The notes under the pieces: model-generated
Seen by the model: the letters and a program-made list of their open reading frames with translations, nothing else
Database searches by the model: none
What the model was told of the DNA's origin: nothing
Shown here: piece by piece, positions 1-8,767 of the stretch
How positions within the stretch are numbered: the first letter of the stretch is position 1
How the letters are laid out: each line of letters opens with the position of its first letter
Made by a program: the position numbers and the translations under genes
DNA from: Corynebacterium dentalis
GTDB taxonomy: Bacteria; Actinomycetota; Actinomycetes; Mycobacteriales; Mycobacteriaceae
Length of the DNA: 64,000 nucleotides
Assembly: GCF_900232865.1 (NCBI RefSeq)
Contig: NZ_OCTS01000008.1
Location: 20,977 to 84,976, forward strand
Direction of reading: 5' to 3'

Positions 1-381
1 GAACCACTCCGGACCGCGCTTGATCAGGCGTGCATGACGGCCGGAAGCGAAGTCATCCTCCAAAACCAGCGTGGCGCTCTGGGAGCGACCAATGGTGACC
101 TCGTTGTATCCCTGCAGCTCCAGGTGGGTGCCCATCAGCGGGCCGGACACCAGAGTCAGGGCCGTGGGCGCCTTGGTGCGCTTAAAAGGAGCAAAGCCGC
201 GGGAGCCCTGGGAAGGCTCGCTACCCTGGACAAACGGTGCCGCAGCCACAACCGGAGCGGCAGCCTGCAGACCGGACGCGCGGTCAGCATCAGAACGCAA
301 GGCGCGCAGGGTCATCCAAATGAAGAACCACAGCAGCACCAGGAGGCCGATCTTGGCCACTAGAAGCAGTGTGGTCTGCAC
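1..381 (-). CDS. fhaB: FHA-domain protein FhaB (FipA), 3' end outside window
   Basis: The minus strand reads in one frame from a GTG at 381 to the window edge (127 codons). An N-terminal membrane segment (about residues 8-25, rich in L, V, F and W) is followed by a variable linker and the start of an FHA domain, with the typical TIGRSQSATLVLEDDFASGR segment near residues 95-115. FHA domains bind phosphothreonine. In actinobacteria FhaB lies beside fhaA, pstP, rodA, pbpA, pknA and pknB and links Ser/Thr kinase signalling to septal and lateral wall growth. A GAGGAG Shine-Dalgarno lies about 10 bases before the GTG. The gene follows fhaA on the same strand, which fits the conserved operon. The gene continues beyond base 1, so its C terminus is not visible. 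Confidence 0.88.
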   Translation of the reverse strand, partial: MQTTLLLVAKIGLLVLLWFFIWMTLRALRSDADRASGLQAAAPVVAAAPFVQGSEPSQGSRGFAPFKRTKAPTALTLVSGPLMGTHLELQGYNEVTIGRSQSATLVLEDDFASGRHARLIKRGPEWF

Positions 382-461
382 GGTACTCAACTCCTCGCGA
401 AGGGATTTTAGATAGTTACCGTGAACAGCCTAGTAGACGAGCGAGACAAGAGGGAGTGCCC

Positions 462-1754
462 TTAGCGGAATTGGACCTCAATTTCGGAATGCCCCATGAC
501 AATGAGGTCCCCATCCGCCAGCAACCAGTTTTCAATGGGGGTGTCATTCACTGAGGTGCCGTTGGTGGATTGCAGGTCCGTGAGCACGGCATCGTATCCA
601 TCCCAGGAGATCTCCGCGTGCTGGCGAGATACGCCCGTGTCCGGGATGCGCAAGTCCACGCCGTTGCCGCGCCCGATCACATTGGAGCCTTCGCGCAGCA
701 CGTGCCGACGGTCCGAGCCATCGCGCAGGATCAACGTAACCTCCGCGTGCGTTTCGTTGCGGTCGCTGGAGGCGCCGGTGCGTGGATCTTCCTTGTAAAC
801 GTTGTGCGCGAGGACTTCCGTGCCCGGGTAGCTGGTGGGCTGTGCGGGCGGGTTGGTGAGTGGATCGGTGGCGTAGGCGCTCTCACCGGGGTGCTGGTCT
901 GCCCCCTTTTCTTCCGACGCCAACTCTGCGCCCTCTGCGCTATGAGCCTGGGAAGCCGCTGGGTTATCCCACACGTAGTTGGAGCTTGGAGCGGGCTTGA
1001 CGATGTCCGAGAGCTCCGGTGATGCGGAGCTTGCTGCTGCTGAAGCTGCGCCGGCGGCGGCTGCTGTTGCTCCTGCGGCGTCGGCACCTGCCGTGCCTGC
1101 TGCTTCGGCGTGGACCTGGCGGTCGCGCTCCTGCTGCTCATCGTGAGCGGACTTCAGGGAATCGTAGCTTTGCTGGTTGCGCTCAGAGCTATCGTGCGGC
1201 TGGTCATAACCAGCGCCGTGGTAACCCTCGCTGGAGGGCGCGGAGTTTGCGTCGTCCCAATTCTCCCCGGACTCATCACTACGGTGAGTTTCCCACTCAT
1301 CGCGGCGATCCTGCTCGCGGCTGGAATCCGGGCGGGACTCGGAACGAGCTTCTGAACGGGACTCAGAACGAGGCGGTGCGTTGAACATCGAATCGGCCTT
1401 CAGCTGGCCGGAATGCATGCCCTCGCGGGGCTGAATGATCACCTGAACTGGGGAATTGGTGCGCCATCCGGAATTGCGGATGAAGCGCTGGAGGCGATCG
1501 GAGAGATCGTCCTCCACATCGCTGTGCTTCTCATTGAGCGAATCGAAATCGCGCTGAGAGATGTTGACAACAAAGTGGCACGGCGCCCAACGGTTGCCGT
1601 CCGGGTCCATCATCACGGAGTTCTCGACTTGCTGCTTGAGAGTTTCGTCGATCTCTGCGGGGACTACCTCGCCGCCGAATACGCGCGCGAAGCCGTTATC
1701 CAGGCCGCGCTGAAGCGAACTGTCCAGCTTCCTAAATTTGCCAAAGAGGTCCAT
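462..1754 (-). CDS. fhaA: FHA-domain protein FhaA with N-terminal DUF3662
   Basis: The 430-residue protein has an N-terminal DUF3662 domain (about residues 1-120, starting MDLFGKFRKLD), a long charged and Ala/Ser-rich linker (about 130-330) and a C-terminal FHA domain (about 345-430, with GRGNGVDLRIPDTGVSRQHA and STNGT). FhaA is a cytosolic phosphothreonine reader that acts with PknB and the lipid II flippase in cell-wall control. I start at 1754 rather than the longer 1787 frame because AGGAAG lies 8 bases before the 1754 ATG and the family begins with MDLFGKF. A copy of the dispersed TGGCGTCG motif (907-924) sits in the linker and is translated as ASEEKG. The gene is the first in the fhaA-fhaB order. 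Confidence 0.92.
   Translation of the reverse strand: MDLFGKFRKLDSSLQRGLDNGFARVFGGEVVPAEIDETLKQQVENSVMMDPDGNRWAPCHFVVNISQRDFDSLNEKHSDVEDDLSDRLQRFIRNSGWRTNSPVQVIIQPREGMHSGQLKADSMFNAPPRSESRSEARSESRPDSSREQDRRDEWETHRSDESGENWDDANSAPSSEGYHGAGYDQPHDSSERNQQSYDSLKSAHDEQQERDRQVHAEAAGTAGADAAGATAAAAGAASAAASSASPELSDIVKPAPSSNYVWDNPAASQAHSAEGAELASEEKGADQHPGESAYATDPLTNPPAQPTSYPGTEVLAHNVYKEDPRTGASSDRNETHAEVTLILRDGSDRRHVLREGSNVIGRGNGVDLRIPDTGVSRQHAEISWDGYDAVLTDLQSTNGTSVNDTPIENWLLADGDLIVMGHSEIEVQFR
907..924 (-). repeat. dispersed motif copy in fhaA linker
   Basis: The minus strand reads GTTGGCGTCGGAAGAAAA; the gene reads LASEEKG. Confidence 0.68.
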
Positions 1755-2219
1755 GTGGGGACTTCCTTTCGTTCTCGGTGCAGCCAACTGTCAGCATCAC
1801 GTTTGGGCTGGTATCGGGCTATTTTTCCCAAGGTTGAGGTTCCAAGGCCATTGCGAGCTTGGGCAAGGCGGGGCTTGCAAAAAGCTGCGATCCGGCTGCA
1901 CGGTTACTGCATAGGATACTCAAGAACTCTCAAAAACCTTAGTGAAGGTCGATTCAGGAAGCGTAACGGACGGCGCGTTCCAGACGTTTGATATTCGGAA
2001 TTTTGGGATGCGGCGGGGAGTGTGCCGGTGTTCGCTGGGCGACTAGCACTGGGGGTGAGGCGGTATTCGTTGGGGTTTCGCTGTGTCGGATTCGGCAAGG
2101 AATCTGGCGAAGAACTAGTAAGCGGTGTGTCCAGGATACTGCAGCGCACGGCACGTTTTTGTTAGTTTCTGAACCCGGTGCTATAGTTTTTCCTTGTCGC
2201 TCACGCGATGAAACCACTC
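1755..2219. other. intergenic region between fhaA and tRNA-Leu
   Basis: No convincing gene is seen; short overlapping frames on both strands lack family features. It should hold the fhaA promoter (minus strand) and the tRNA-Leu promoter (plus strand). A TATAGT at 2181-2186, about 34 bases before the tRNA, is the best plus-strand -10 candidate. Confidence 0.5.
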
Positions 2220-2302
2220 GGGCGAGTGGCGGAATGGCAGACGCGCTGGCTTCAGGTGCCAGTGTCCTTCGGGACGTGGGGGTTCAAGTCCCCCTTCGCC
2301 CA
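2220..2302 (+). tRNA. tRNA-Leu (anticodon CAG)
   Basis: The 83-base sequence folds as a class II tRNA. The acceptor stem GGGCGAG pairs with TTCGCCC, the anticodon arm is CTGGC-TTCAGGT-GCCAG with anticodon CAG, there is a long variable arm (GTCCTTCGGGAC) and the T arm reads GGGGGTTCAAGTCCCCC. The 3' CCA is not encoded. Confidence 0.96.
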
Positions 2303-2336
2303 CAGAAGAGCTTCAGAAGCTGAGGTTCACAAGCAG

Positions 2337-2378
2337 ACCGGCGGTCTCTCACTCATAAGGTGCGGGCCGCCGGTTTTC
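2337..2378 (+). terminator. probable terminator after tRNA-Leu
   Basis: ACCGGCGG at 2337-2344 pairs with CCGCCGGT at 2367-2374 and is followed by TTTC. The loop is long (22 bases), so the call is moderate. Confidence 0.5.
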
Positions 2379-2490
2379 ACTGGGTGGTGGTGGGTTGTCA
2401 TTGCTAACAGTTCCGACGTGGCCTCGCTTCGGCGGTACCAATGCCCCTGGTGCTGTTATTCCGTTGCGCCGTTGAACTGTTCATAGTTCT

Positions 2491-2568
2491 GTACCAAAAC
2501 TCGATTCAGTTAGTCACGTGCGCCACATTCTCTTGCGGAAATAGAACGCGCCCGTTGAGTTTTGGTAC
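2491..2568. repeat. 78-base element bounded by perfect 12-base inverted repeats
   Basis: GTACCAAAACTC (2491-2502) is repeated exactly inverted as GAGTTTTGGTAC (2557-2568) with 54 bases between. The arms could form a hairpin or be the termini of a miniature mobile element. No coding sequence lies inside. Confidence 0.6.
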
Positions 2569-2590
2569 TTAAGTTTGGCGGGGGTGAGCT

Positions 2591-2613
2591 TGGCGTCGGG
2601 AAATAAAGAAAAC
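2591..2613 (+). repeat. dispersed TGGCGTCG/A-rich motif, intergenic copy
   Basis: TGGCGTCGGGAAATAAAG followed by AAAAC. It is one of the few intergenic copies of the motif described in the findings. Confidence 0.6.
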
Positions 2614-2984
2614 AAAAAACGAAACATTGAGCAGAGCGCACTAAAACGCTCCCTGCGCACGCCAAAACCGGCGCTCCCCCCAGCGCCATCAAAAGCCGCA
2701 AGACTTTAAAGTATGTGTCCCCGTTCCCAACCCTCATTCAACGGCTGATTCCCAGCGCGGCGGTAATAATCAATAACCTGTTCAGCCGTTTTACGGGCCG
2801 TAGTACCAATTGTGAGTCGTACGGGGCGGGTTCCCTGTAGGACGAGCGAATTGAACGCTCCTGCCGATCCGCCAATCGGTGCCATATGCCAAGACTTGAG
2901 GCGCTTGGCGGCCTTCGCGCTCGGCACGTTTTGCAAGAGCTTCTGCGAGAAACATGACGTACAGCTTAGCGATTTTCGGCTGAT

Positions 2985-3335
2985 GTGCTTGCGGCGGTGG
3001 CAATTCCTGCTGTGTGGATGTGGCTGGTCTGTTCCGTGGCGCATGCTGGGCAATTTGGCCCGGGGCACATCATCGGGGCGGGTCTATCGGGCATCGCCGG
3101 AATGTACTTGTTGGTGTGGTGGGGGCTTAAGCGGATTGAGTCTTGGCTGGTAGTGGCTTTGATCTCAGGGTTCTATTCAGCACTGGGGGTTGGCGTTTGT
3201 TTTGGTCTGTACGGATCATCGACAGATATCACCGGACTCTGGGGCGTTGGCATGATCTATGTTGCGATGTTCTCGCTGGCTGCAAGCTTTTTGGTTGCGT
3301 TCACGATCGTGACGATCCGGAAGTCCAATAGCTAA
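2985..3335 (+). CDS. small membrane protein of unknown function
   Basis: The 116-residue frame has a start GTG at 2985 and about four hydrophobic helices (around residues 3-20, 28-45, 53-75 and 84-108), ending in a short basic tail (IRKSNS). I do not recognise a family. There is no strong Shine-Dalgarno, and the flanking sequence is repeat-rich. The continuous alternation of hydrophobic helices and short loops, rather than sequence similarity, is what argues that it is real. Confidence 0.45.
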   Translation: MLAAVAIPAVWMWLVCSVAHAGQFGPGHIIGAGLSGIAGMYLLVWWGLKRIESWLVVALISGFYSALGVGVCFGLYGSSTDITGLWGVGMIYVAMFSLAASFLVAFTIVTIRKSNS

Positions 3336-3392
3336 ATACTTCCAGGAGCCGAGATTCTGCTTAGGGCGCCGCTGGGGCCAAGCCTCCAGGAT

Positions 3393-3497
3393 CAGATTCA
3401 CAATCTTTCCCCAACGTGTTTCGGCACTTTGCATTTCCCCAGGTGAATGTGACGGGTGGGAATTGGCGCGACCAGTTGGGGAAGAATTGTGAATCTG
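3393..3497. repeat. 105-base element with 23-base inverted repeats
   Basis: The 23 bases at 3393-3415 (CAGATTCACAAT..CCCCAAC) return inverted at 3475-3497 (GTTGGGG..ATTGTGAATCTG) with only two mismatches. The 59-base interior contains no gene. It could be a miniature transposable element or a structured RNA. Confidence 0.6.
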
Positions 3498-3690
3498 GTC
3501 GAGTGAACCGACCCGCGCGACCCGAATCGCGTACCGATCCACGTGCCGCGCAACCCGACCCGAGCCGCGTGCCGCACGAGCCGATCCGCCAAAGCATGAA
3601 CCGAGCCGAGCCGCGAACTGTGCCGGGTGGCCGCGCGAACCAACCCGCCACAGCACGAGGCGAACCGACCCACCGACCTCCATGCCGCCG
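3498..3690. repeat. degenerate GC-rich tandem repeats
   Basis: Units resembling GAACCGACCCGC and CACGAGCCGATCCGCC recur imperfectly across this stretch. Frames are open on both strands, but the predicted peptides are Arg/Pro-rich low-complexity sequence and are not credible proteins. Confidence 0.45.
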
Positions 3691-3732
3691 CCCACAGTGA
3701 ACCGCCGCAGGTCATCGCTACAGTGGACAACT

Positions 3733-4908
3733 GTGTGTACACCGCTGTTTCCGGATCAATATCAGGCCGCGCTCGGCGAGCGCCTGCCTGAACCTGTCCG
3801 CATCCCCCTCGATCAGTTCGATGAGTTTGCCGAATCCGAGGAGCCTAACCAGATCACCCACAAGAACCGCGAATTGTGGGTCCGATCAGTACCGATGCCA
3901 GGTGGCGAAGGCCCTCAGTACGTGTATTCCATGGTCTTCATCACCGAGCACGGCGTTACGGTGGTTGACCCCGGATGGCCGGATCGCGATGATTTTCGTG
4001 CAAGCATCGCCCAACCCCTCAACGATTTCCTCATCCAACGTGGGCGCAGCATTCAGGACATCAAGGCAGTTATCGCCACCCATGCGCACCCCGATCACCT
4101 GGGTGCCGCCGGTCCGCTAGCGCAGCTCGCGAACGCCAAGCTCGTGATGAGCTCCCGCGAATGGACATCCGTCGAGCAGGCGCGCGGTGATCGGCCCGCC
4201 AACCCAGACAGATTCGCGCTGACGGAGGAAAGCATCGGCGCGCCCGCAGGCGCCCTTGACCTGGACAAACTCCCCGGCGCCAAGGAGACCAAAGGTGCTA
4301 AAGACGCCAACACTTCCACCACCCGTGACCGCTGGTTCTTCCCAAAGCAGCGCCCCGATGTCTTGCTCGAAGACGGCGACCGCCTGGATCAGCTCGACAT
4401 CCCAGAGCTCAGCGACCTGCCTTGGGAGGTCGTCATCACGCCCGGGCACACCGACGGCCACATGTGCTTGATCGACCGCGCGCAGAAAATCCTCATCGCC
4501 GCTGATCAGATCATCCCCACGATCTTCCCCGGAATTGGCCTGTCTGTGGCACCCGCGCCGGGCAATCCTATTGAGCAGTACTTGGACTCTCTTGTGCGCA
4601 TCAGCGAATTCGACGATTATCGCGTCCTGTCCGGCCACGGCTACTGCTTCACTGATCTCCCCGCCCGCATCGAGGAAACTGCCCAGCACGTGCTGCGGCG
4701 CGCTCGCGAAGTGCAGAACATTCTCTCGCAGAATGAAAAGGGGGAAGCTGTGAGCGTGTGGAGTATGGCGTCGAAAATGACATGGTCGGCGGGGTGGGAT
4801 GGCATGGTGAAGTCGCCGCGGCTGCTCTCCGGGCTGCGGCAGACGATGATGTACCGCGACCTGGTGCAGCGGGTGGGGCTGGACAAGTGGGAGCGGCTTT
4901 TCGCGTGA
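3733..4908 (+). CDS. MBL-fold metallo-hydrolase
   Basis: The 391-residue protein belongs to the metallo-beta-lactamase superfamily. The metal motif THAHPDHLG lies near residue 118, and later ligand positions are in TPGHTDGHMCL (near 237) and LSGHGYCF (near 300). The C-terminal third is typical of hydrolases that carry a winged-helix extension. The likely role is hydrolysis of a thioester, lactone or similar substrate in the cytosol; the sequence does not identify it. I place the start at GTG 3733 because TACAGT lies 8 bases upstream, matching the leaderless pattern seen repeatedly here. The longer frame from 3682 would include repeat-derived sequence. Confidence 0.8.
   Translation: MCTPLFPDQYQAALGERLPEPVRIPLDQFDEFAESEEPNQITHKNRELWVRSVPMPGGEGPQYVYSMVFITEHGVTVVDPGWPDRDDFRASIAQPLNDFLIQRGRSIQDIKAVIATHAHPDHLGAAGPLAQLANAKLVMSSREWTSVEQARGDRPANPDRFALTEESIGAPAGALDLDKLPGAKETKGAKDANTSTTRDRWFFPKQRPDVLLEDGDRLDQLDIPELSDLPWEVVITPGHTDGHMCLIDRAQKILIAADQIIPTIFPGIGLSVAPAPGNPIEQYLDSLVRISEFDDYRVLSGHGYCFTDLPARIEETAQHVLRRAREVQNILSQNEKGEAVSVWSMASKMTWSAGWDGMVKSPRLLSGLRQTMMYRDLVQRVGLDKWERLFA
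4766..4780 (+). repeat. short motif-like copy in the MBL hydrolase gene
   Basis: TGGCGTCGAAAATGA has the exact core but only a short tail. It may be chance. Confidence 0.3.
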
Positions 4909-4959
4909 TGCCGGAGCGTGCAAAATTCGCGCGCGGTGGATCGCCGGTAGTCTGGCGGC

Positions 4960-5736
4960 ATGACTGCACTTAGGGATATTTCACTGTTGGTTGCGCGCGT
5001 CATTCTCGGCGTGGTGCTTATTGCGCATGGTTGGCAAAAATACAATGACTGGACCGTGGAGGGCACCGGCCAGAACTTCGACAAGATGGGTGTGCCCAGC
5101 CCGGAGCTGGCTGCGCAGTTCGCGACCTACTTTGAGATCGCGGGCGGCGCACTGCTGATCATCGGTCTGCTGGTGCGGCTGGTCGGCCCGATTCTGTTCG
5201 TGGAGATGGCTGCGGCGGCGTGGTTCGCGCACCGCGACGGCGGCATCTTCGTGGCCGACGGTGGCTGGGAACTGGTTGCCGTGATCGGCGCTGCGGGTCT
5301 GGCGTTGGCAGGCGCGGGTGCTGGCCGTATCTCCTTGGATTACCTGTTGGCGACCCCTTTTCGTCGACGCAAGGAGTCCAAGCTGGCAAAGAAGAATGCC
5401 GAGGCTCACGGTTATGTCGATCCGGCGTCCGGTACGGGGAATTCTGCATATGCAGGAGCTGGCAACGGTGCGGTCGCCGGAACGGGCGCGGCAGCGGGAG
5501 CTGGCAACGGAGCCATGGGCAACAATCACGTGGCGCATGGCAAAAACACCGGCAGCTTCGGCGCGGCGACGGATCGCAACTTTGCCCAAGAGGATTACAG
5601 CGATGCTAAGACCACCGCGTTTGAGCGTCCTCAGACCGGGAACTCCGATGGCCACGGCATCGCCAACAATGCTGCTCACAAGGTAGATCCCAATGCCCCC
5701 ACCACGCAGTGGCCAGGCGATACCCGTAAGAAGTAG
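4960..5736 (+). CDS. DoxX-family membrane protein
   Basis: This 258-residue protein has a DoxX/DoxD fold in its first 130 residues: four hydrophobic helices with the family signature ARVILGVVLIAHGWQKY near the N terminus and the FEIAGGALLIIGLLVR helix. The C-terminal half (about 145-258) is cytosolic, rich in Gly, Ala and Asn, and carries no domain I recognise. DoxX proteins are inner-membrane components linked to redox balance and thiol-stress complexes. TAGTCT lies 6 bases before the ATG, so the transcript may be leaderless. The gene follows the MBL hydrolase by about 50 bases. Confidence 0.82.
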   Translation: MTALRDISLLVARVILGVVLIAHGWQKYNDWTVEGTGQNFDKMGVPSPELAAQFATYFEIAGGALLIIGLLVRLVGPILFVEMAAAAWFAHRDGGIFVADGGWELVAVIGAAGLALAGAGAGRISLDYLLATPFRRRKESKLAKKNAEAHGYVDPASGTGNSAYAGAGNGAVAGTGAAAGAGNGAMGNNHVAHGKNTGSFGAATDRNFAQEDYSDAKTTAFERPQTGNSDGHGIANNAAHKVDPNAPTTQWPGDTRKK

Positions 5737-6271
5737 TTAGCCCTTCACCCCGTTGAGCTCATTCGACGTTTCCGGCAGCTCCACTGTCTTCACCACCTTG
5801 CCCGTGGCGATATCCACCTTGTGGATCTTGTTCGTCGCGGGTTCTGTCACGTAGGCGTACTTGTCTTGGACGAAGAGGGTCGGGCGGGGGTCTTGCCAGG
5901 TCTCGGATTCTTTCCACTCCTTGGCCACGGGGTATTCGCCGGTTATTTCACCGGAGGTTGGGTCGAGTTTGCGCAGCGTGCCGTCGGTGCCCAGCACCAG
6001 CGCCTCACCTTCTGGCCCGCGGCCTAATGACCGGAAGCTGTAGGAGGCCTTCACGTCCACCACGTGCATGGTCGAGGTCTTCGTATCGGTCAGCGTGACG
6101 CGAGGGGGGCGTCCAACTCCTGGATAGATCCGTCACCGTCACCGAAAATGAGCGTGCGCTTGCCTTCATTCACCACGTGACCTGGCTTGGTCGCGGAATA
6201 GACGGTGTCTGTCAGCAGCGGTTCGGTGGTGTAGCTGTGGGTGTGGTCGCCATGTGGTTCGGTCCAGGAGC

Positions 6272-6290
6272 TGGCGTCGAAAACACGAAA
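6272..6290 (+). repeat. dispersed motif copy in aztD-like pseudogene
   Basis: TGGCGTCGAAAACACGAAA; the coding strand translates it as VFDAS. Confidence 0.45.
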
Positions 6291-6472
6291 TCCTTCCTTC
6301 GTGGAGTCAAGCAGACTGCGGCCATCGCCCAAGGGGTTGAGGCGGTTGAAGCCGTCGAGTTTCGAGTCATCGAGGACTTCGAGGGTTTTGGCGTCGAGGG
6401 TCAGCAGGCCGCCGTCGTAGGTGGTGACTAGGCGCGGGGTGGGTCCTGCGGCTTCGGATGGTGGGGTTTGTG

Positions 6473-6493
6473 TTTTTTGTTCCGACGCCACTT
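6473..6493 (-). repeat. dispersed motif copy in aztD-like pseudogene linker
   Basis: The minus strand reads AGTGGCGTCGGAACAAAAAA, translated as EVASEQKT in the low-complexity linker after the lipobox. Confidence 0.6.
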
Positions 6494-6791
6494 CTGCGCT
6501 TCCGGTGTTACTTTCACCTGCGGAATTGCTGTTGTTGGGGTCCGTGGAGCAGGCGGTCAGGGTCAGACCGGTGGCCGCGAGTGCTGCTATGAGGCGGATT
6601 GGGGTGCGCGATGGGCGCGAGGTCAAGGTCATGAGGTTATCTCCCTTAGTGACATCAATGTTCAATTAGAAAGGGAGAATAGTGCAATGAACCCCCGTAT
6701 TGAATACAGATTCCAATACGAGGGTGATGGGGAAGAGTTGGTGAGAACAGTCAGAGAAGTCCGGCAAGAGCAACTGAGCAGCGATGGCGCG

Positions 6792-7313
6792 CTACTGGCC
6801 GAGTTCCCTCTTGCGTTCGTAGGCCTGCTGGATGCGCTTCTGGCGCTCTGCCTTGTGCTTTTCCTCCAGCTCTTCGTAGATTTCTTCTTCTGAATCGTCG
6901 AGGCCGATGATTTCGCGAGCGACCCATGAACCAATGGCGGCGACTGGGAACACGATCCACCATTTATCAGTGATTTCCGTGAAGATGCCCACGAACATGA
7001 TGATGATCGCGATACCCCACAGGGCAGCGTCAATCGTGTTGACCAGCTTCCCCTTACGGCGAACTTCTTGGAGCTCATGCTCGGCCTCGAGGGGAGAAAC
7101 GTCCTGGGCCGACTGTGATTCTGGCGCTGTTGCGGCAGGCAAGTCTGCGATCAGCGCATCAAGTTCAGATTTGTACATGGCCTGGGCAGCTTGGCCTGTC
7201 CGATCTTCAAACTCCTGGACGTTTAAATAGCCACTAGCAAAGCGCTCTGAGAGTAGATCGATGGCGCGGGAGCGCTCAGGGTCGCCGATGCGCATTTCCG
7301 GAGTGTTTTCCAT
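6792..7313 (-). CDS. DUF1707 and 2TM domain protein
   Basis: The 173-residue protein starts at 7313 (MENTPEMRIGDPERSRAI). Residues 8-60 form the DUF1707 domain, a short helical module common in actinobacterial membrane proteins (RIGDPERSRAIDLLSERFASGYLNVQEFEDR). Two hydrophobic helices follow (about 100-120 and 123-140). The C-terminal 30 residues form a highly charged coiled helix (EEEIYEELEEKHKAERQK). Longer in-frame starts exist upstream, but the DUF1707 start and an AAAGGGAG site about 12 bases before 7313 favour this one. Function is unknown. Confidence 0.82.
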   Translation of the reverse strand: MENTPEMRIGDPERSRAIDLLSERFASGYLNVQEFEDRTGQAAQAMYKSELDALIADLPAATAPESQSAQDVSPLEAEHELQEVRRKGKLVNTIDAALWGIAIIIMFVGIFTEITDKWWIVFPVAAIGSWVAREIIGLDDSEEEIYEELEEKHKAERQKRIQQAYERKRELGQ

Positions 7314-7351
7314 GGCCGCAAGCTCCCTTTCTAAAAATTTTAGGAATATAA

Positions 7352-7903
<552 letters not shown>

Positions 7904-8058
7904 ATCCGCCCGCTATTGCCACGAATGACAGGCTTTCTGCCTGCAGTTTGTGGCCAGTGGGGCTCATGGGATTACCACAACTTTCTCCAACCATGCTTGG
8001 CTAATCTGTAGCATCGGTACGTAAAGCGCGAGAAAATCGCACACGAAAGGAAACTCTC

Positions 8059-8691
8059 ATGAGCAACCCACACAACTACAACGATGACCAAACGCGACAG
8101 TTCCGGCCATCTCAGGACGGGTACTCAGACCAGCGCGGCTACCCGCAGGACGGCTACGGCGGTTATCCCCAAGACAATCACGCACAGGGACATCAACAGG
8201 CTCCGCCTCAGCAAGCTGCTTATCAGCAGCAAGGTGATCCGGACTGGGGCAAGAACCAGAAGTCTGGCCTCATCGCAGGCCGTTTCGATGCCACCAAGGT
8301 CATCGTCAACCTGATCGTCCTCGGTGTGCTCGCGGCAGCAGTGACCTTCGCGGCTGTGTTTGTGGTGGATCTACTGCTGAGCCAGTTCACCGGAGTGAGC
8401 TCCGGCGGCGTGGGCACGGCGATTGTCACTGGTGTCATCGCTGGCATCGTCGGTGTTCTCGCTGGTCTGCTGTACATCCCCGTGGTGGGCACCGGCAATG
8501 AGCACCTCTATGGCCTCGCGGTGATTGCGCTGGCCGTGGTGGCCGCGATCGTGTGGGTGCTCCTCGGGGGATTGCTCGACGGCGACTGGCGCACGCTCAT
8601 TACTCTCACCGGGATCATCGCCACGGCGATGACGGCCTACGCTTCCCGGCAGCGTATCGAGGCTGCCGACGTGCGCGGAGGACGCTACTAA
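8059..8691 (+). CDS. membrane protein with Gln/Tyr/Pro-rich cytosolic tail
   Basis: The 210-residue protein begins with about 70 residues of low-complexity hydrophilic sequence (QDGYSDQRGYPQDGYGGYPQ and similar). Four hydrophobic helices follow at about 77-105, 113-140, 148-172 and 178-195. The C terminus is short and hydrophilic (RQRIEAADVRGGRY). GAAAGGAAA lies just before the ATG. The pattern is common in corynebacterial and mycobacterial envelope proteins of unknown role, and I cannot assign a function. A strong terminator follows. Confidence 0.78.
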   Translation: MSNPHNYNDDQTRQFRPSQDGYSDQRGYPQDGYGGYPQDNHAQGHQQAPPQQAAYQQQGDPDWGKNQKSGLIAGRFDATKVIVNLIVLGVLAAAVTFAAVFVVDLLLSQFTGVSSGGVGTAIVTGVIAGIVGVLAGLLYIPVVGTGNEHLYGLAVIALAVVAAIVWVLLGGLLDGDWRTLITLTGIIATAMTAYASRQRIEAADVRGGRY

Positions 8692-8709
8692 GCGGCATCG
8701 TTTAGCACT

Positions 8710-8754
8710 AAAGCCCTTCACCTCAGATCCTGATTGCTGAGATGAAGGGCTTTT
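8710..8754. terminator. bidirectional rho-independent terminator
   Basis: AAAGCCCTTCA at 8710-8720 plus CTCAG pairs with CTGAG and TGAAGGGCTTT at 8737-8753, followed by a T on the plus strand and by A/T sequence on the minus strand. It lies between convergent genes. Confidence 0.9.
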
Positions 8755-8767
8755 GCCATGTTTCCAA

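Larger units (their letters stand above)
2303..2984. other. gene-poor stretch after tRNA-Leu
   Basis: Beyond the tRNA terminator this stretch holds a 78-base inverted-repeat element (2491-2568) and a copy of the dispersed motif (2591-2613). Two overlapping minus-strand frames (2706-3068 and 2791-3003) give short hydrophilic peptides. I recognise no family in either; they could be remnants of one broken gene, but the sequence does not show it. Confidence 0.4.
5737..6632 (-). pseudogene. AztD-like lipoprotein (zinc metallochaperone family), deleted and frameshifted
   Basis: An N-terminal frame (start 6632, AGGGAGA upstream) has a lipoprotein signal ending LTACS and the start of a beta-propeller domain (LVTTYDGGLLTLDAKTLEVL). 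It stops at 6090. The C-terminal part continues in another frame from about 6107 to 5737 (TLTDTKTSTMHVVDV, then FRSLGRGPEGEALVLGTDG). One extra C in the C6 run near 6104-6110 would join the frames. From recalled AztD-family proteins (about 400 residues), roughly 100 residues of the propeller are also missing at this junction, so this looks like a deletion scar rather than a sequencing slip. AztD delivers zinc to an ABC transporter; no aztABC genes are nearby. Copies of the dispersed motif lie at 6272 and 6473. Confidence 0.72.

Noticed and set aside
2706..3068. Minus-strand frames as a real gene
   Set aside because: No domain, no Shine-Dalgarno, and two overlapping frames of similar quality; at most a remnant.
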